64,000 nucleotides of DNA. Origin: Bimuria novae-zelandiae CBS 107.79. Its lineage: Eukaryota > Ascomycota > Dothideomycetes > Pleosporales > Didymosphaeriaceae. Location: contig ML976706.1 of assembly GCA_010015655.1 (NCBI GenBank), positions 9,529 to 73,528 on the forward strand. The letters are read 5' to 3'. Shown one piece after another: positions 34,813-45,792 of the stretch. Every line of letters starts with the position of its first letter. Positions within the stretch are counted from its first letter, which is position 1. The notes below the pieces were generated by a model. The model saw only the letters and a program-made list of their open reading frames with translations, made no database searches and had not been told where the DNA came from. The translations under genes and the position numbers were made by a program.

Positions 34813-35988
34813 CTATAGCTTACTCTTGCCCACGCCGTCCTCAATGTACAGGTTCCGCTTCGCACGCAGAGTTTCCAATGCCTCGCGTTCGATTCGCGTC
34901 ACAAGTTCCTCGCACGTTGGGATATCGTGAATGAGTCCTATCACCTGGCCCGCCGTCCAGACCTGTAGATGTCAGCAGGTGGCCACGTTTCAATACCATG
35001 GGTGATCGTCGCCAGGGTCCACTTACACCATAGTCCTTGTCACCATTTATGAACACCTCACGTCCACGCTTCCCACTCACATACTCAGCAACCTCCTCAA
35101 ACTTGCCCGTCGGACTCTCTTTCTCGATCTTAATAGCTTGCTTGGCAACCTTGTTCCCGAAGAGACGCGACGTATTCTTCCATCTCCTGAGCACGAGCTC
35201 GGTATCCGATTCATCGGCCTCCACGATAGCTTGCTTGATGTTTTGGTGGATTGGAGCCTCAACGGTACACATGAACCGGGTGCCCATATTAATTCCGCAT
35301 GCTCCAAACGCCAGCGCAGCAGCCAGACCCTGACCATCCGCGATGCCGCCTGATGCGATGAACGGCACGCCGAGCGATTGGCGCGCTCTGTTCAGCAAGA
35401 CAAAGTTTGTGATATCCGTCTCGCCCACGTGTCCTGCGCACTCAAAGCCGTCGATGGACAGGAAGTCCACACCCATCTTGACCGCACTCTGCGCGTGCTT
35501 AATCGTAGTGCATTTATGTAAAATGGTGATGTTCGCCTCCTTCAGCTGCTTGATCACCGGGCCCGGACTAGCGCCCGCCGTCTCCACGATGGTGATGCCC
35601 TCGTCGATGATGACCTGGGCGTAGGCGGAGTAGTTCGGGGGTACCATAGCGGGGAGCAGCGTCAGGTTGACGCCGAAGGGGTTCTTGGTCATTTTACGAC
35701 AGCGGCGGATCTCCTTTCGGAGGTCTTCGGGCGAGGGTTGGGTGAGTGCTGTTAACTGGGTGGGCGGTCAGCTTGTCCTGCCATCGTTCGCGGAAGGGTG
35801 CGCAGCGTACTAATCCCAGACCACCAGCATTACTGACGGCAGAGGCGAGCTCTGCGTATCCGACCCATTGCATTCCACCTTGCACTATGGGCACTTGTTT
35901 GGCTTGTTAGTTGGAGGACTTGGACGCGCTTTCAGGTGTACGTGCCTTTGATGCCAAGGGCACGCGTCAGCTCTGTGTTGAAAGGCAT
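34813..35988 (-). CDS. Nitronate monooxygenase (2-nitropropane dioxygenase family)
   Basis: FMN enzyme that oxidises alkyl nitronates such as propionate-3-nitronate. Minus-strand exons are 35988-35946, 35893-35811, 35755-35027 and 34962-34813, giving 334 residues. The N-terminal [28 protein letters not shown] and the TIM-barrel segments NPFGVNLTLLP, FLSIDGFECAGHVGE, FIASGGIADGQGLAAALAFGACGINMGTRF are diagnostic. His in ECAGHVGE is the family catalytic position. Introns 2 and 3 are GT-AG. Intron 1 (35894-35945) keeps frame only with a GC donor (AAAG|GCACGT), a GC-AG intron. The gene is intact. Confidence 0.93.
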
Positions 35989-36139
35989 TTTGGAGGAGAG
36001 GAGAGTTTGAATGAAGACGAAATAGTGGTAGGTCTCGAAGGAACGTCGGGAGATGTCAAATGTACAAGAACTGCATGTTTTCTCATCGCTGTAGGAAGTC
36101 CGGGGTTGTGGGGAAGTTGCTAACCGCGGTGCCGAGGTA

Positions 36140-39109
36140 CCGTGTCCGTGCGCGTGATGCGCGGGCAAAACTATAAACGCTCTATTAAAAATAAGGCTAT
36201 AAAACTACCTACAATTAATATTATTATAAGATTTTCTTATAAGGTAGTAAGTTAATAGCTATAATTTATTTACACTATTTAAATTTATTTAAAAGCTTAA
36301 TATTGCGGCGGCTGCGTGTAGATTTAGTTACGGTAGTAGATGCACCCTCTAAGGCCTCTTTAATATATATAGTATTAACAACACGTTTCTAACGCTTTCT
36401 GCTTTGTAGAGATGGCTGAGAGGTCTTTTTCTTACCCTTTTAGGATAATTGTAGAGCTTTTTCTGCGTCGCGGGTAGACTTCTAGGTAGCGTGCTAAGCT
36501 GTCTTTTTAGCCTTCTTCTTTTCCTTTGCCTTCTTAGCTGCCTCTCGCGCAGCACGTTTTTCCTGCTAGATTTTTTCCTTATATAACTTAGCTACTTTCT
36601 TTAGCTTTGCTATTTTTACTTTTTAAAGCTACTACTACTTATCCTTTTACTCTTTAATAGATTAATAAATACGTGCCTCTTTTACCTTCCTTAGTAACTA
36701 TAAATCTACTTTACTATAATACTTTTAACGCTACTAAAAATCTAAAGTCTTACTTTTTTTTTATACTTTTACTTTATTAATAGCGCCTGCCTTAGCCTAT
36801 TATTATTATGCTAGAGCAGCTTATTTTGCATAGAAAGGTAGTAAAGTAACTAATAAAGTTTTTATATATCTTTATTACTTTAATCCTTAACTATAAAGCG
36901 TATAAGCCTATTTATTTTTCTTTAGTTATAATTATTAAGCCCTAATAAAGAGCTATTACCTAATTCTTAATTATAAATAAACCTATTAAGAATAGAATTA
37001 AGATTAGGTAGTAATATACCTATTACTCTAAAAGAGCTAAGGATAGTTAATTTTTAAAGAAGACTTTTTATATATTTTAGAATAAGGAAAAGAAGTCGCC
37101 TTTTATAATAAAAGCTAGGCCTTAGCTTATATAAAGGTATTATAATAGCTCTACTAAGTAGGCTATTCATAGAGGCTTAAATATTATAATATTGTTAGGA
37201 TCTGAGATCCCAGGAAGGCTGTGCCGGTTTTATACTTAACCCCTTATATTATTTGCTATAAATAACTAGTTATTTCGCGACTACGCCGCATGGCGCTAAG
37301 TTATGTAACTGCTCTGTAGAGAGCGCTCGCCAAAGAGCGCTCGGCAGAGAGTGCTCGCCAGCAAGCAGTTTAGGACATGTATAATAGGAACGCGATGGTA
37401 GTCTTCTACTATTATATTTAACCTATTTATTAATCTATTGTTTAGATCTAAGAAGCAACCTTGTTAATTTAATTATACTATATATACCTTTAATACTAAC
37501 GTCCTAGTAAAAAGCGCAAGCTATTACTATACCCCTTTACCTATATTACTAACACTCTTGCCTGAGAACCAACCTTAGCCCTTTAGGATCAGCTATCCCT
37601 TTAGAATTTAACAAACATTAAGTAGCTAAAGCGTATAAGTTAAATAAGGAGATAGAATAGTAAGTAAGATCTTATTTTAATTATAGTAGTTAATAAAATC
37701 TATAGTAACATAAGATCCGTGGCTATCTATAATTAAAAGTTAATATAATTATTAAGTCTTTTCTTTTATACAGCGATTAAATACCTATTTAAGCTAGGTA
37801 AGCCTAATATTATAATTTATTTAGCTAAAAAGTAATAAGGTAATAAAGACTTTGTGTTCTCCTACCTTAATATCCTTTACTTAGCTTAATTAGATGTCCT
37901 TATTAGCAGCCTTATAAATAAGGCTTAGTAGCAGAGCTAATCTATTAACGTAAATATATACTAGGAGCGTAATTTACACGTAATTACTATTTTAAAGTAA
38001 TACTCTAACCTCCTTCTTCTCCTATATTTGTCTGCTAAATATCCTCTTAAATCTACTAATAATACTAATTAGGTAGCCTTTTTTATCTATATTATAAATA
38101 TAATAAGGATTTATACGATATTAATTAATCTTACTATATAAAAAGTAAAAATAGAGGCGATATTTATTTACTAAATTAGCGTTGTAGTAATTACTATCTA
38201 TAGTAACTATCTATTATAAGATTAGATAAATACTATATTAGTTAATAAAGTAAGTAACTTAGCTCTCGCTAACTAGTTCTTTCGCTATTATAGAGGTAAA
38301 ATTCTGTATTATCTCTCTTATAGGAGGTGTATATCTCTTTATAAGTTTTTTAATATATCGTATAAGCTCCTGCTCTTGCTATAGGGTGAGCTTTTACTAA
38401 CTAGAGTTCTTAACTTATATAGGGCGCATTATTCCCTAATGCCTTTAGATTAATATAGACTGTATAACACTATATTGTTAAACTCCCAAAGAGGTAGCTA
38501 TTCTCTAAGGGGCTAAGGTTGGTTCTCGGGCAGGAGTACTAGTAGGACGGGAGAGGGTTGTAGTGATAGCTTGCGCCTGTCACTAAGGGCGTTAGTATTA
38601 AAGGTGTGTATAGCACAATCAAATTAACAAGGTTGCTTATTCAGATCCAAACAATAGATTAATAAACAGGTTAAATACGAATGCCTTAAGGGTATTCGTG
38701 TGGGTTTATATACAAGAGGGGTAAACCTTACCGTCCATCTCTCTTTCTACCGTCCCTAGATTCCGATGGATGGTCGCGCCGTCCGTGGATGGTACACCTT
38801 CCACAATCTTAGCAGGATAGTATGTCTTGGCTAGATGGTACATCACGTGACCTTGGTTACGCGACCCCGCCAAGTGTCACTTCCACTGAGGCCCGTTGGT
38901 CCTCCGCGTTCCATACATGTTCAGATCCTAACATATATTTAGCAGCAGTTTTTATATACAAGAAAGTTTTATCTAGCTTTAATAATTTAATATTATTAAT
39001 TATAGCTTAAATTAGTTTTATATTAATAGAGTTGTCGCGTATTAAAAGTAGGGTGTTTTGGTGTTCCCCGCGCATCACGCGAATCCGCGCATCACGCGCA
39101 CGGACACGG
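36140..39109. mobile_element. Pogo/Fot1-like transposon, RIP-degraded, 2.97 kb with nested insertion
   Basis: Inverted ends begin CCGTGTCCGTGCGCGTGATG at 36140 and mirror to 39109. The element is flanked by TA dinucleotides (36138-36139 and 39110-39111), the Tc1/mariner/pogo target duplication. On the minus strand at 36349-36555 a Lys/Arg-rich segment (RQLRRQRKRRRLKRQ...KKLYNYPKRVRKRP) resembles the basic C-terminus of fungal pogo/Fot1 transposases. The rest is AT-rich with stops. A second insertion occupies 37193-38933, leaving about 1.2 kb of its own sequence. Confidence 0.75.
37193..38933. mobile_element. Nested insertion with inverted TGTTAGGATCTGA ends (LTR-type?)
   Basis: It starts TGTTAGGATCTGA at 37193 and ends in a near-perfect complement (TCAGATCCTAACA) at 38933. 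Inside, roughly 190 bp at 37421-37610 recur inverted at about 38490-38680 (shared TTTATTAATCTATTGTTT, AAGCAACCTTGTTAATTT). The left arm is more RIP-mutated than the right. The stretches between the tips and the shared arms differ. TG...CA tips suggest LTRs in inverted orientation, or a long-TIR element. No coding capacity survives. Confidence 0.55.
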
Positions 39110-39111
39110 TA

Positions 39112-40215
39112 CATGGCTGAATTAGGTCACACGGTCGGACCCTTGGAGGTGCACCAGCGTGAGTAATCCTGTGATAGTCAACGTCGAGAGAGCCGACACC
39201 TGCTAGTGTTCATCACCATTCGCGGTTGGGAGCTTAGCTTTGATGGACTTTTGGTATCCTGAGTGGCTAATCACTGCCCAGTGGACGTGTGCAGCAACAG
39301 TACCTATGGTGTTGCCACCGGGTCTCTATCCGATCTTGGTAGGAAGGAGTACAGGGCTTTCTGGCAGCAATGCAGTATACGGAACGTTGGAAATGGCGGA
39401 CCGTTATGTATCACAAGATGTTTCTGGGGTACACAAGAGTTATACTAATCAAGGAGGCGTGATAGTCCTTGAAGACGGTGCCGAGAGGGAGAATTCTGGG
39501 GTACAGCCTGACGGAGACGCGGACGCAGCCTCCTTGGTACTCGATGACACAAACTCCAAACACTCTGGGCACGCCATCGATTGCACACCATTGCTCGCCC
39601 AAGAATTCACCCACCGAAAGTCATTTCCTACACATGCCACGTCTGGCAGGACTGTTGCTGCTATCATAAAAATGCACAATGGTACAGTGACGTTGCGCAC
39701 ATGATCTCGAAGAGGAATCGTACTTTCGCCCATTGTCGCGTATAAGAATTCGGACACCTGAGTCACGGCCAATTCGCGAGTGATGTGAGGGGTAACATCA
39801 CGACGTTGGTGGTGAAAGAGACAAACGGGTTTTGATGAACACTAGGGCGACTTCGCTGAGAGATCGCTCCCTTACGATATTTTGAATGAACCCTGAAGGA
39901 AGATACGAGTTATATGTGAAGGATGTGTCGTTGATGGAAGGGCGAGAGACACATTCTCGCTTTTGTGAAGCCGCTCGTGCGATCAGCGTAGAGTGTTCTG
40001 CTACATCTTCAATGCGTAATGGAAACAAAAAGTGGGCGTAAACAAGCATGAAATGGACGTCGTACTGGAATTGCAACACGCAATTATCTATATAAAGGCT
40101 TTATTACATCTCTCCATTCTCCTCCACCACAACTCCTGCATCCAACACTTCCCGGCAAGGAAGGCAACCCAAACTCAACTCTATTTCATATCCACGAAAC
40201 GAACCTACAATCCAC
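39112..40215. other. Intergenic region
   Basis: A 154-codon plus frame (39240-39704) and an antisense 107-codon frame have no motif and are not called. A TATATAAAGG box at about 40090 probably serves the gene at 40216. Confidence 0.45.
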
Positions 40216-41112
40216 ATGCCTCCCCACACGACCTTTACCCCAGATAATGTGTGGAGGTACGGGGACCGAGCATGCAATTACCGGCACCCCATAATCACTG
40301 GCCTTCTCCGGCGATTCGATCCCGACGAGCTTACCAACATCCACAACGATCTATGCAATTGTTTAGAAGGCCGCTGCTTCGACCTCGACTGCATGGTACG
40401 GCGTCACCCCCGGGGCGCGGAGAGGATTTTGGAAACGCAGGCCAGAATTAGAGATCTACTGGCCACCGGGTTCAACATCATAATCCCGACTTTCCAGATC
40501 GGCATGAACTACGTCGGGTCGTCTATGTTGCAGCAGCAGACGATCGTCCAGCCGGTCATTCAGCAAACTCGAAGTTCCAGCTCCAGGGTTGTTCGGAACG
40601 TGCAAGTTCAGCCAGAGGTGCAGACGACAGTCATCGAGGAGCATATCCATCAACCCGACCCTATCATCCAGGTCGAGAAGCGCACGATCGTGCACCAAGA
40701 TGGCCGCCTTTATGAGGCAAGCCGCACGAGCACCGTGACGCAAGGCGACGAGTCCAGTAGCAGCAGGAGGAACGGCGAGTCTAGTAGCAAGAAGCATGAC
40801 AAATCGAGCAGTAGGAGACATCAGACACCCTCTCCGGAGGTGGAAGAGTACAGCAGCAGTGACGATAGTAGGCATGGCCGTAGCAGCAAGAAGGCTCCTC
40901 CACGGAGAATGATTAAAGACCGGAGTGAGAGTAGCCATTCTGATCGCCGCCGCCGCCGTGACAGGAGCCGGAGCCGGAGTAGGAGCCGGGAGCATGGTAG
41001 GCACAGGAGGCGGGAGAGGAGCCGTGAGCGAGAGACACACCGGAGTGGCCGTAGGGAAGAGTCTCCTCGCGAGTATGACTACTCGGACAGCGCTAGTTCT
41101 CGGTCTCGTTAG
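40216..41112 (+). CDS. Ser/Arg-rich protein, member A of an undescribed local family
   Basis: Single-exon gene of 298 residues. The N-terminus carries CNYRHPI (Cys20-Ile26), then a Cys-containing block (NDLCNCLEGRCFDLDCMV). The middle has the shared motif PDPIIQVEKRTIVHQDGRLY. The last 130 residues are an SR-type region (SSSRR, RRRRRDRSRSRSRSREHGRH), suggesting nuclear or RNA-linked location. The CN-x2-HPI start and the EKRT-I/Y-H motif recur in the J-domain protein at 44323-45792, so the two are paralogues. Function is unknown. Confidence 0.7.
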   Translation: MPPHTTFTPDNVWRYGDRACNYRHPIITGLLRRFDPDELTNIHNDLCNCLEGRCFDLDCMVRRHPRGAERILETQARIRDLLATGFNIIIPTFQIGMNYVGSSMLQQQTIVQPVIQQTRSSSSRVVRNVQVQPEVQTTVIEEHIHQPDPIIQVEKRTIVHQDGRLYEASRTSTVTQGDESSSSRRNGESSSKKHDKSSSRRHQTPSPEVEEYSSSDDSRHGRSSKKAPPRRMIKDRSESSHSDRRRRRDRSRSRSRSREHGRHRRRERSRERETHRSGRREESPREYDYSDSASSRSR

Positions 41113-42046
41113 TTAGCGTTGTTGATCCGTCGTTTCGATGAGGACTTCTGGCCGCTTGGAATGTTGGGGTGGAAGTCGACTGTGGGCGGCGTTTCCAACG
41201 TACCGTAACCGTACCGTATGGGGTCTGTACGGTACGTACTATACGGTCAAATTACGGCCGTATTTACCACCGTAATACACTGGAAACGTTGACTTAGTCT
41301 GTGCGTGGGTTTAGCAGATAGAGTGGTCGGCATTTCCCCATGTTACTTGGTATTTTTGCTGCTTATATTTGCTTTCTGTATTCTTTGAATTCTCGGCATG
41401 GCATCATTCTGCCTTCTTACGGTTCTGAAAGGGCGCGCATTTCTTTGTTGCCTTTCCTTAGCTCAGAGCTTGTGTTCTGGTCTCGAAGTTTTGATACTTG
41501 TACTAGATAGACAATCGAATCATTCCTGATAGAGTAGTAATCTAAAATCTCTATAGTCACAAATAGAAGTGAAGTTAGCTGCAGTCGGAGGTACCATAGG
41601 AGAGCATTGCACGGTAGCATTTATTATTCTGTGGCATATCATGCCGCCCAGATTGGTCACAGTGTCCGCGCTATCGAAGTACCAGTCTTGTTGTGTTGTA
41701 TCAATGATACAATTAGTAGCGTGTCGTAGATACCATTGGAATTCATACTGGAAAACATATGATGCATGTGTCCTGCTTAACGTGCATCATGCACACGTGG
41801 CAATGTGAATGACACGCCATCGTTGGCTGTAGGTGGCCCAGGAACAACACGCATGACTTAACTCTGATCAAAACATGCGTAGGCAGCATAGCCCTACTAT
41901 CACGAACATGGACACTGTAAAGAAGTCCACGTCAGTTTCTGCGTGCGCAAGGACTTTATAAAGGCCCAAAATCATGCACACCTTTTAATCTTTCGCACCT
42001 TCTCTGCACTATATTTTGTCACACCCTTTTTGAACCATCGTACAAA
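41113..42046. other. Intergenic region with small palindromic repeat
   Basis: At 41190-41288 a stretch of about 99 bp is bounded by CGTTTCCA and TGGAAACG and is full of ACGGTA/TACCGT motifs; it may be a small MITE relic. A TATAAAGGC box lies at about 41956, upstream of the next gene. Confidence 0.45.
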
Positions 42047-42544
42047 ATGCCCATCAGTTACGGAAACACCGCATACACCTGGAGACATCCCTTATCCTAT
42101 TTCTCCCTTTCATTATGCTCTCCCTACGAACTTTTCGATCTCTGGGACCAGATTGACGAATGCCTCATGGAAGGCTACTACGGATACAATACACATTTAT
42201 CGATGATTACTAGTCTGCGGAGAATCGAAAGAGAACAGGATAGCCGGGTGGGCTTTCTAAGTCCGTACAACTCCAACGACTCTGACTCAGACGATTATTT
42301 CCTGTTTGCTTCAAGCGGAGACGACAGTGATGCAGGGCCGAGCATACCTCCACGTCCTATGAGGGGTAGAGGCGGAAGAGAAGGACGAGGTCGTGGTCGC
42401 GGTAGGGGAAGGGGAAGGGGAAGGGGCGGCCAAGACACGGCGGAGAGAAGCAGGCCTCCTCCAGAGGTCGGAGGAGAGGAGCCCGCGACTCCGACTGCCG
42501 CAGGAGATGAGCAAACTGGCGGAGATGGCATCGAAGTTGAATAG
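42047..42544 (+). CDS. RG-repeat protein, probable member B of the local family
   Basis: Single-exon gene of 165 residues. The N-terminus reads YTWRHPLSYF...SPYELFDLWDQIDECLMEG. It aligns loosely with member A (YRHPI, DPDEL, NCLEG), so distant paralogy is likely but not certain. An acidic Ser/Asp stretch (NDSDSDDYF) and an (RG)n block at about residues 105-127 follow, suggesting RNA binding. The TATA-like box about 90 bp upstream and the ATG context support a real gene. Function is unknown. Confidence 0.55.
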   Translation: MPISYGNTAYTWRHPLSYFSLSLCSPYELFDLWDQIDECLMEGYYGYNTHLSMITSLRRIEREQDSRVGFLSPYNSNDSDSDDYFLFASSGDDSDAGPSIPPRPMRGRGGREGRGRGRGRGRGRGRGGQDTAERSRPPPEVGGEEPATPTAAGDEQTGGDGIEVE

Positions 42545-43037
42545 GTTGAAGAACACGAGACAAGGCGAATTACGAGGCGAACGCGGGGAGGATGACGGGG
42601 CCGTGGCGGACGTGGCGAGCATCGTGGACGCGGTGGCAGAAGTGGACGCAGTGGCCTTGGCCATCCTCATTGATAGCGATTGGAGAAACCTCACGGTTGC
42701 TAGTTCTATATTTATGCGAATCACTGAGATTATCATGGAGGTTTCCGGGCGCAGTCAACAATACTCACAGGTAGCATGTTAGAGTAGTCTTCGTCGTTCT
42801 GTAGTGAATTCCATGCTCTTTCGATGCTTCTGTTCGAATAATCTTTCTAAATAATAATGTATTCAATTCTTGTTAATTTTGAAACGTTTATTCGCGAAAA
42901 AAGAATTACAATAGCGCAAAGGTTAGCCTCCGATAACAACACATTTCATTGACTGAAATAAGACCCCATCGACACTTGTACAAATCAACCTAGTCCAGGT
43001 ATCAAAGCACAAAATGATCAAAAACAAGTGAAACCAA
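42545..43037. other. Intergenic region
   Basis: Convergent 3' ends. A 129-codon plus frame overlapping the RG block is a shadow. The stretch from 42830 is AT-rich and probably holds polyadenylation sites. Confidence 0.4.
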
Positions 43038-43466
43038 TTATCGCACAGTCCAGTTGTGCAACGACCGACGCATCTGCTCTTCCAAGAAATCATCATCCCC
43101 CAAAACCTCATTAATCGCGTCAACCGTATAATCAACCCTATCCTTCATCTCCGTTTCGTAGTTAACGTTTGTCGTCAACTGAATTTTCAGGTTCTCCAAC
43201 TGCTCCGGCGCTAATGTACGCAGGTAGCGGTTCGGAACTGGATGTACGGCATGAAGCTCCACCGCGTTGTGGTCGCCGGAGCTGGGCAGCTGGGCCACAG
43301 TGTAGTATGGTGAGGCTTTGACTTTCTCCTCTGTGTTGTAGTTTTCCCATGTCGTGAACAGCACAGCTTTGGAAGATTTCAAGGGAGATTGAATAGATCT
43401 GAGGCTGCGCATTTTATTGTGATTGCGGTCGTTATCGCCATCCTCTGCGAGCAATTGGTGGAGCAT
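43038..43466 (-). CDS. Hypothetical protein
   Basis: A 142-residue frame starting at Met 43466; the frame stays open upstream to 43601, but that part looks less protein-like. It contains AVLFTTWENYNTEEKVKASPYYTVAQLP and a charged C-terminus (VLGDDDFLEEQMRRSLHNWTVR). No TM, signal or known domain is seen. An upstream exon is possible. It lies within the family cluster but shares no clear motif with it. Confidence 0.4.
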   Translation of the reverse strand: MLHQLLAEDGDNDRNHNKMRSLRSIQSPLKSSKAVLFTTWENYNTEEKVKASPYYTVAQLPSSGDHNAVELHAVHPVPNRYLRTLAPEQLENLKIQLTTNVNYETEMKDRVDYTVDAINEVLGDDDFLEEQMRRSLHNWTVR

Positions 43467-44322
43467 GTTGCAGTGGAATTTGGCAGTAGTACTTGTTAGA
43501 AGTCTTGATTCGAAAGGAGGGTTGCAACAATTTACGAAACTGGTAATAGTTGACGAAGCATGTTTTTGTACTTGATAGACGACATTGCCATGACATACCA
43601 CGAGTATGAATAGCCTGAGTCAACCATCCATCAACTGAAGCGCCGCTTCACACGCGAGAGAACACTTCAATAACTCTAAGCCCCGGTACCTAAGACGTAC
43701 GTGAATTAGAAGGATACATTCGTGGGGACAAATTAACTGGCGGTAATTGACATGGTACAGCACAGTAAACACGTAGTCGCGTAATCACCGGCGAAGGAAA
43801 TAAAAAATTAGGTTTCGCAAAGTATTTAAGTCAGGGCATGGAGGACAATTCAAAATCAATGTTCAAGCATTTTAACCAAGTCTAATTCCACCTCTCGAAG
43901 CTAGCGTTTACTGCTGCGCTAGGCGACCCAGAATCACCCAAAATCTTCATTGCGTACTTTCGCACAACTGAGTTTCCTCACTGCGTCACCACTGTCGGAA
44001 GAAAATCTAGGCGTGGGTTCTTCATGTTGAATTCATCGAATGACACGATAGATAAACACGTCTTGTGAGCAAGCGTCTCGGTTGTTCACGCAGCTAAAGT
44101 TTGCATGCGTAATACATTGAACCCATCAATTTCTATTACTTTCAGCAGACGGCCTGTCAGGTCCCAAGTCGAAGTGACGAGTCGTGATTGGTACCCTTTC
44201 GAACTTTTTGTGGCATTCATACATTTATGAAACTCAAAATTATCTCAAGTGCTAGATCGATACAGGGCTTCAAAAAAAAACTATGACGCACCTGGCTGTA
44301 GAAAAATTCAAACACATTACAC
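43467..44322. other. Intergenic region
   Basis: No gene is supported. The region is mildly AT-rich; nothing repetitive is seen. Confidence 0.45.
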
Positions 44323-45792
44323 TCACTTCTTCTTCTTCTTGAAGAAGTTCTTCAGTCCTTTACCCTCCGTACCTAGTTTCTCACCTCCCTTCCCAGGTCT
44401 TACAAGCGCTTGGTTGTTCTTCGCATCCCGCTCAGCTATCTCGTCCAGCTCCCACAATTCGGTTTTCCCAGTCCTGTCGTACACCGCCCTCCTTCCTGGC
44501 GTACCTAGAATATCCTTCGCTCTGGTGATTTCAGACGACCGCTTTGTGGCTTTGTCTTGCTCTTCCTTCGACTTCTGCATGTGTCTGTCAGGATGCCACT
44601 TTCTTATCAGAGCTTTGTAGGCCGCTTCGATATCGAGTTGATCAGCCGTTTCTCTTTTACCTTGGAGACCTAGAGTTTCGTATAGATCAAATCCTTTGGG
44701 CTTCTTCTCTTCCTTGCTGATTGGTGGGGTTGATTCAATTCTCCTGGAAGAAGTCGCGGGCACTTGATGATCACTCTGATTGGTGTCGCTGCCGTAATAC
44801 GTACCCTCGACGACTTCTTGGTGGGTGTAGGACTGGGTCTCGCGGCTAGTAGTCTTTTCTGAATTCTTTTTGCTTGATTTTTTGTGATTGTCTCTACGTG
44901 GAGAGCTTCTGCGCGGAGATGGTCTTCGCGGGCTCTCATGCCGATCGCGAGAGCGTTCGCGCGAGCGGCTAGACGATCGCTTCCTGTCATGTCTACCATG
45001 GCTTGAGCTTTCGGCCCTCTCATAGTCGTCGTCTTTCCTCTTTCCCTTTCCTTTCCCCGAATAACTTCTCCTGTTGTCATCGTATTCATCCTTGCCGCGC
45101 CGCTTTGCTTTTCCTTTGTCTCGCCCTGAACCCTTCCTCGCGTCATCGGAGGAATATTCTGAACGCTCTGCTTTGTCCCGCAGGTACTTGGTCTTCCGCT
45201 TGCTCGTACGACTTGAGCTTTCCGCGTAGTCTTGCGTATACTCAACGGTAGAGCTTTGATGTATATTGCCGCCTCGATGAATATATGTCCTCTTCTCGAT
45301 TCGTTGTCCGGGATCTGGGATATACACATGTTCAACCTCCTCATGCTTGGTGATTTCGGGCTCCAGATGGCGTTCGATGATCTTCTTTTTCTGTACCACT
45401 GGTTGCGGGGGTAAATGAACGTGTTCCTCGCCCTGATGCTTGATCACCTTCGGCCGCAAGTGACGTTCGATGACCTTCTTCTTGTGCACAACGGGTGCTT
45501 GCATTTGTTGTTGTACAACAACTGGCTTTGCAGGAGGTCCCAGACTGATCAAATACTGAAAGTTGTCGTAAGTCTTGTTATAGCTACCGTCAATGTCGAC
45601 CATGATGTCCCAGCCACAGTGTGGATTATTGCACGTGAAAAGTAAGAAACAGTCTTCAAGGATGCCTGCATTATACTCGAGCACGTCGTAGTCGAGATGC
45701 CGTAGTTCTGAGATTGGTATGGGGTGCTGGAAGTTACACCAGTAGCCAGCATATCTCGGGTTCGATCTTCCAGAAAATTTGCGGAGGTGCAT
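44323..45792 (-). CDS. J-domain fusion protein, member C of the local family
   Basis: 489 residues from Met at 45792; the frame is open to 45900, but this start aligns with member A. The N-terminal CNFQHPI (Cys19-Ile25) and a Cys block (CNNPHCGWDIMV) match the family. Two tandem units follow (KKKVIERHLRPKVIKHQGEEHVHLP, then KKKIIERHLEPEITKHEEVEHVYIP, each within the region 45344-45500), then PGQRIEKRTYIHRGGNI as in member A. The middle is an Arg/Ser and Lys-rich, disordered SR-like region. Residues 366-440 are a clear DnaJ domain with the HPD triad (KWHPDRH, His about 400) and the YDRTG end. A poly-Lys tail (FFKKKKK) closes it. It probably stimulates an Hsp70 at a nuclear or RNP site, which is inferred. 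A TATATA box lies at about 45900. Confidence 0.8.
   Translation of the reverse strand: MHLRKFSGRSNPRYAGYWCNFQHPIPISELRHLDYDVLEYNAGILEDCFLLFTCNNPHCGWDIMVDIDGSYNKTYDNFQYLISLGPPAKPVVVQQQMQAPVVHKKKVIERHLRPKVIKHQGEEHVHLPPQPVVQKKKIIERHLEPEITKHEEVEHVYIPDPGQRIEKRTYIHRGGNIHQSSTVEYTQDYAESSSRTSKRKTKYLRDKAERSEYSSDDARKGSGRDKGKAKRRGKDEYDDNRRSYSGKGKGKRKDDDYERAESSSHGRHDRKRSSSRSRERSRDRHESPRRPSPRRSSPRRDNHKKSSKKNSEKTTSRETQSYTHQEVVEGTYYGSDTNQSDHQVPATSSRRIESTPPISKEEKKPKGFDLYETLGLQGKRETADQLDIEAAYKALIRKWHPDRHMQKSKEEQDKATKRSSEITRAKDILGTPGRRAVYDRTGKTELWELDEIAERDAKNNQALVRPGKGGEKLGTEGKGLKNFFKKKKK

Noticed and set aside
39240..39772. Overlapping sense and antisense frames of 154 and 107 codons
   Set aside because: No domain, signal or splice support; they lie beside a transposon border.
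42393..42782. 129-codon frame overlapping the RG-rich gene
   Set aside because: It is the shifted reading of a GC-rich repeat; the 42047 frame has the better start and composition.
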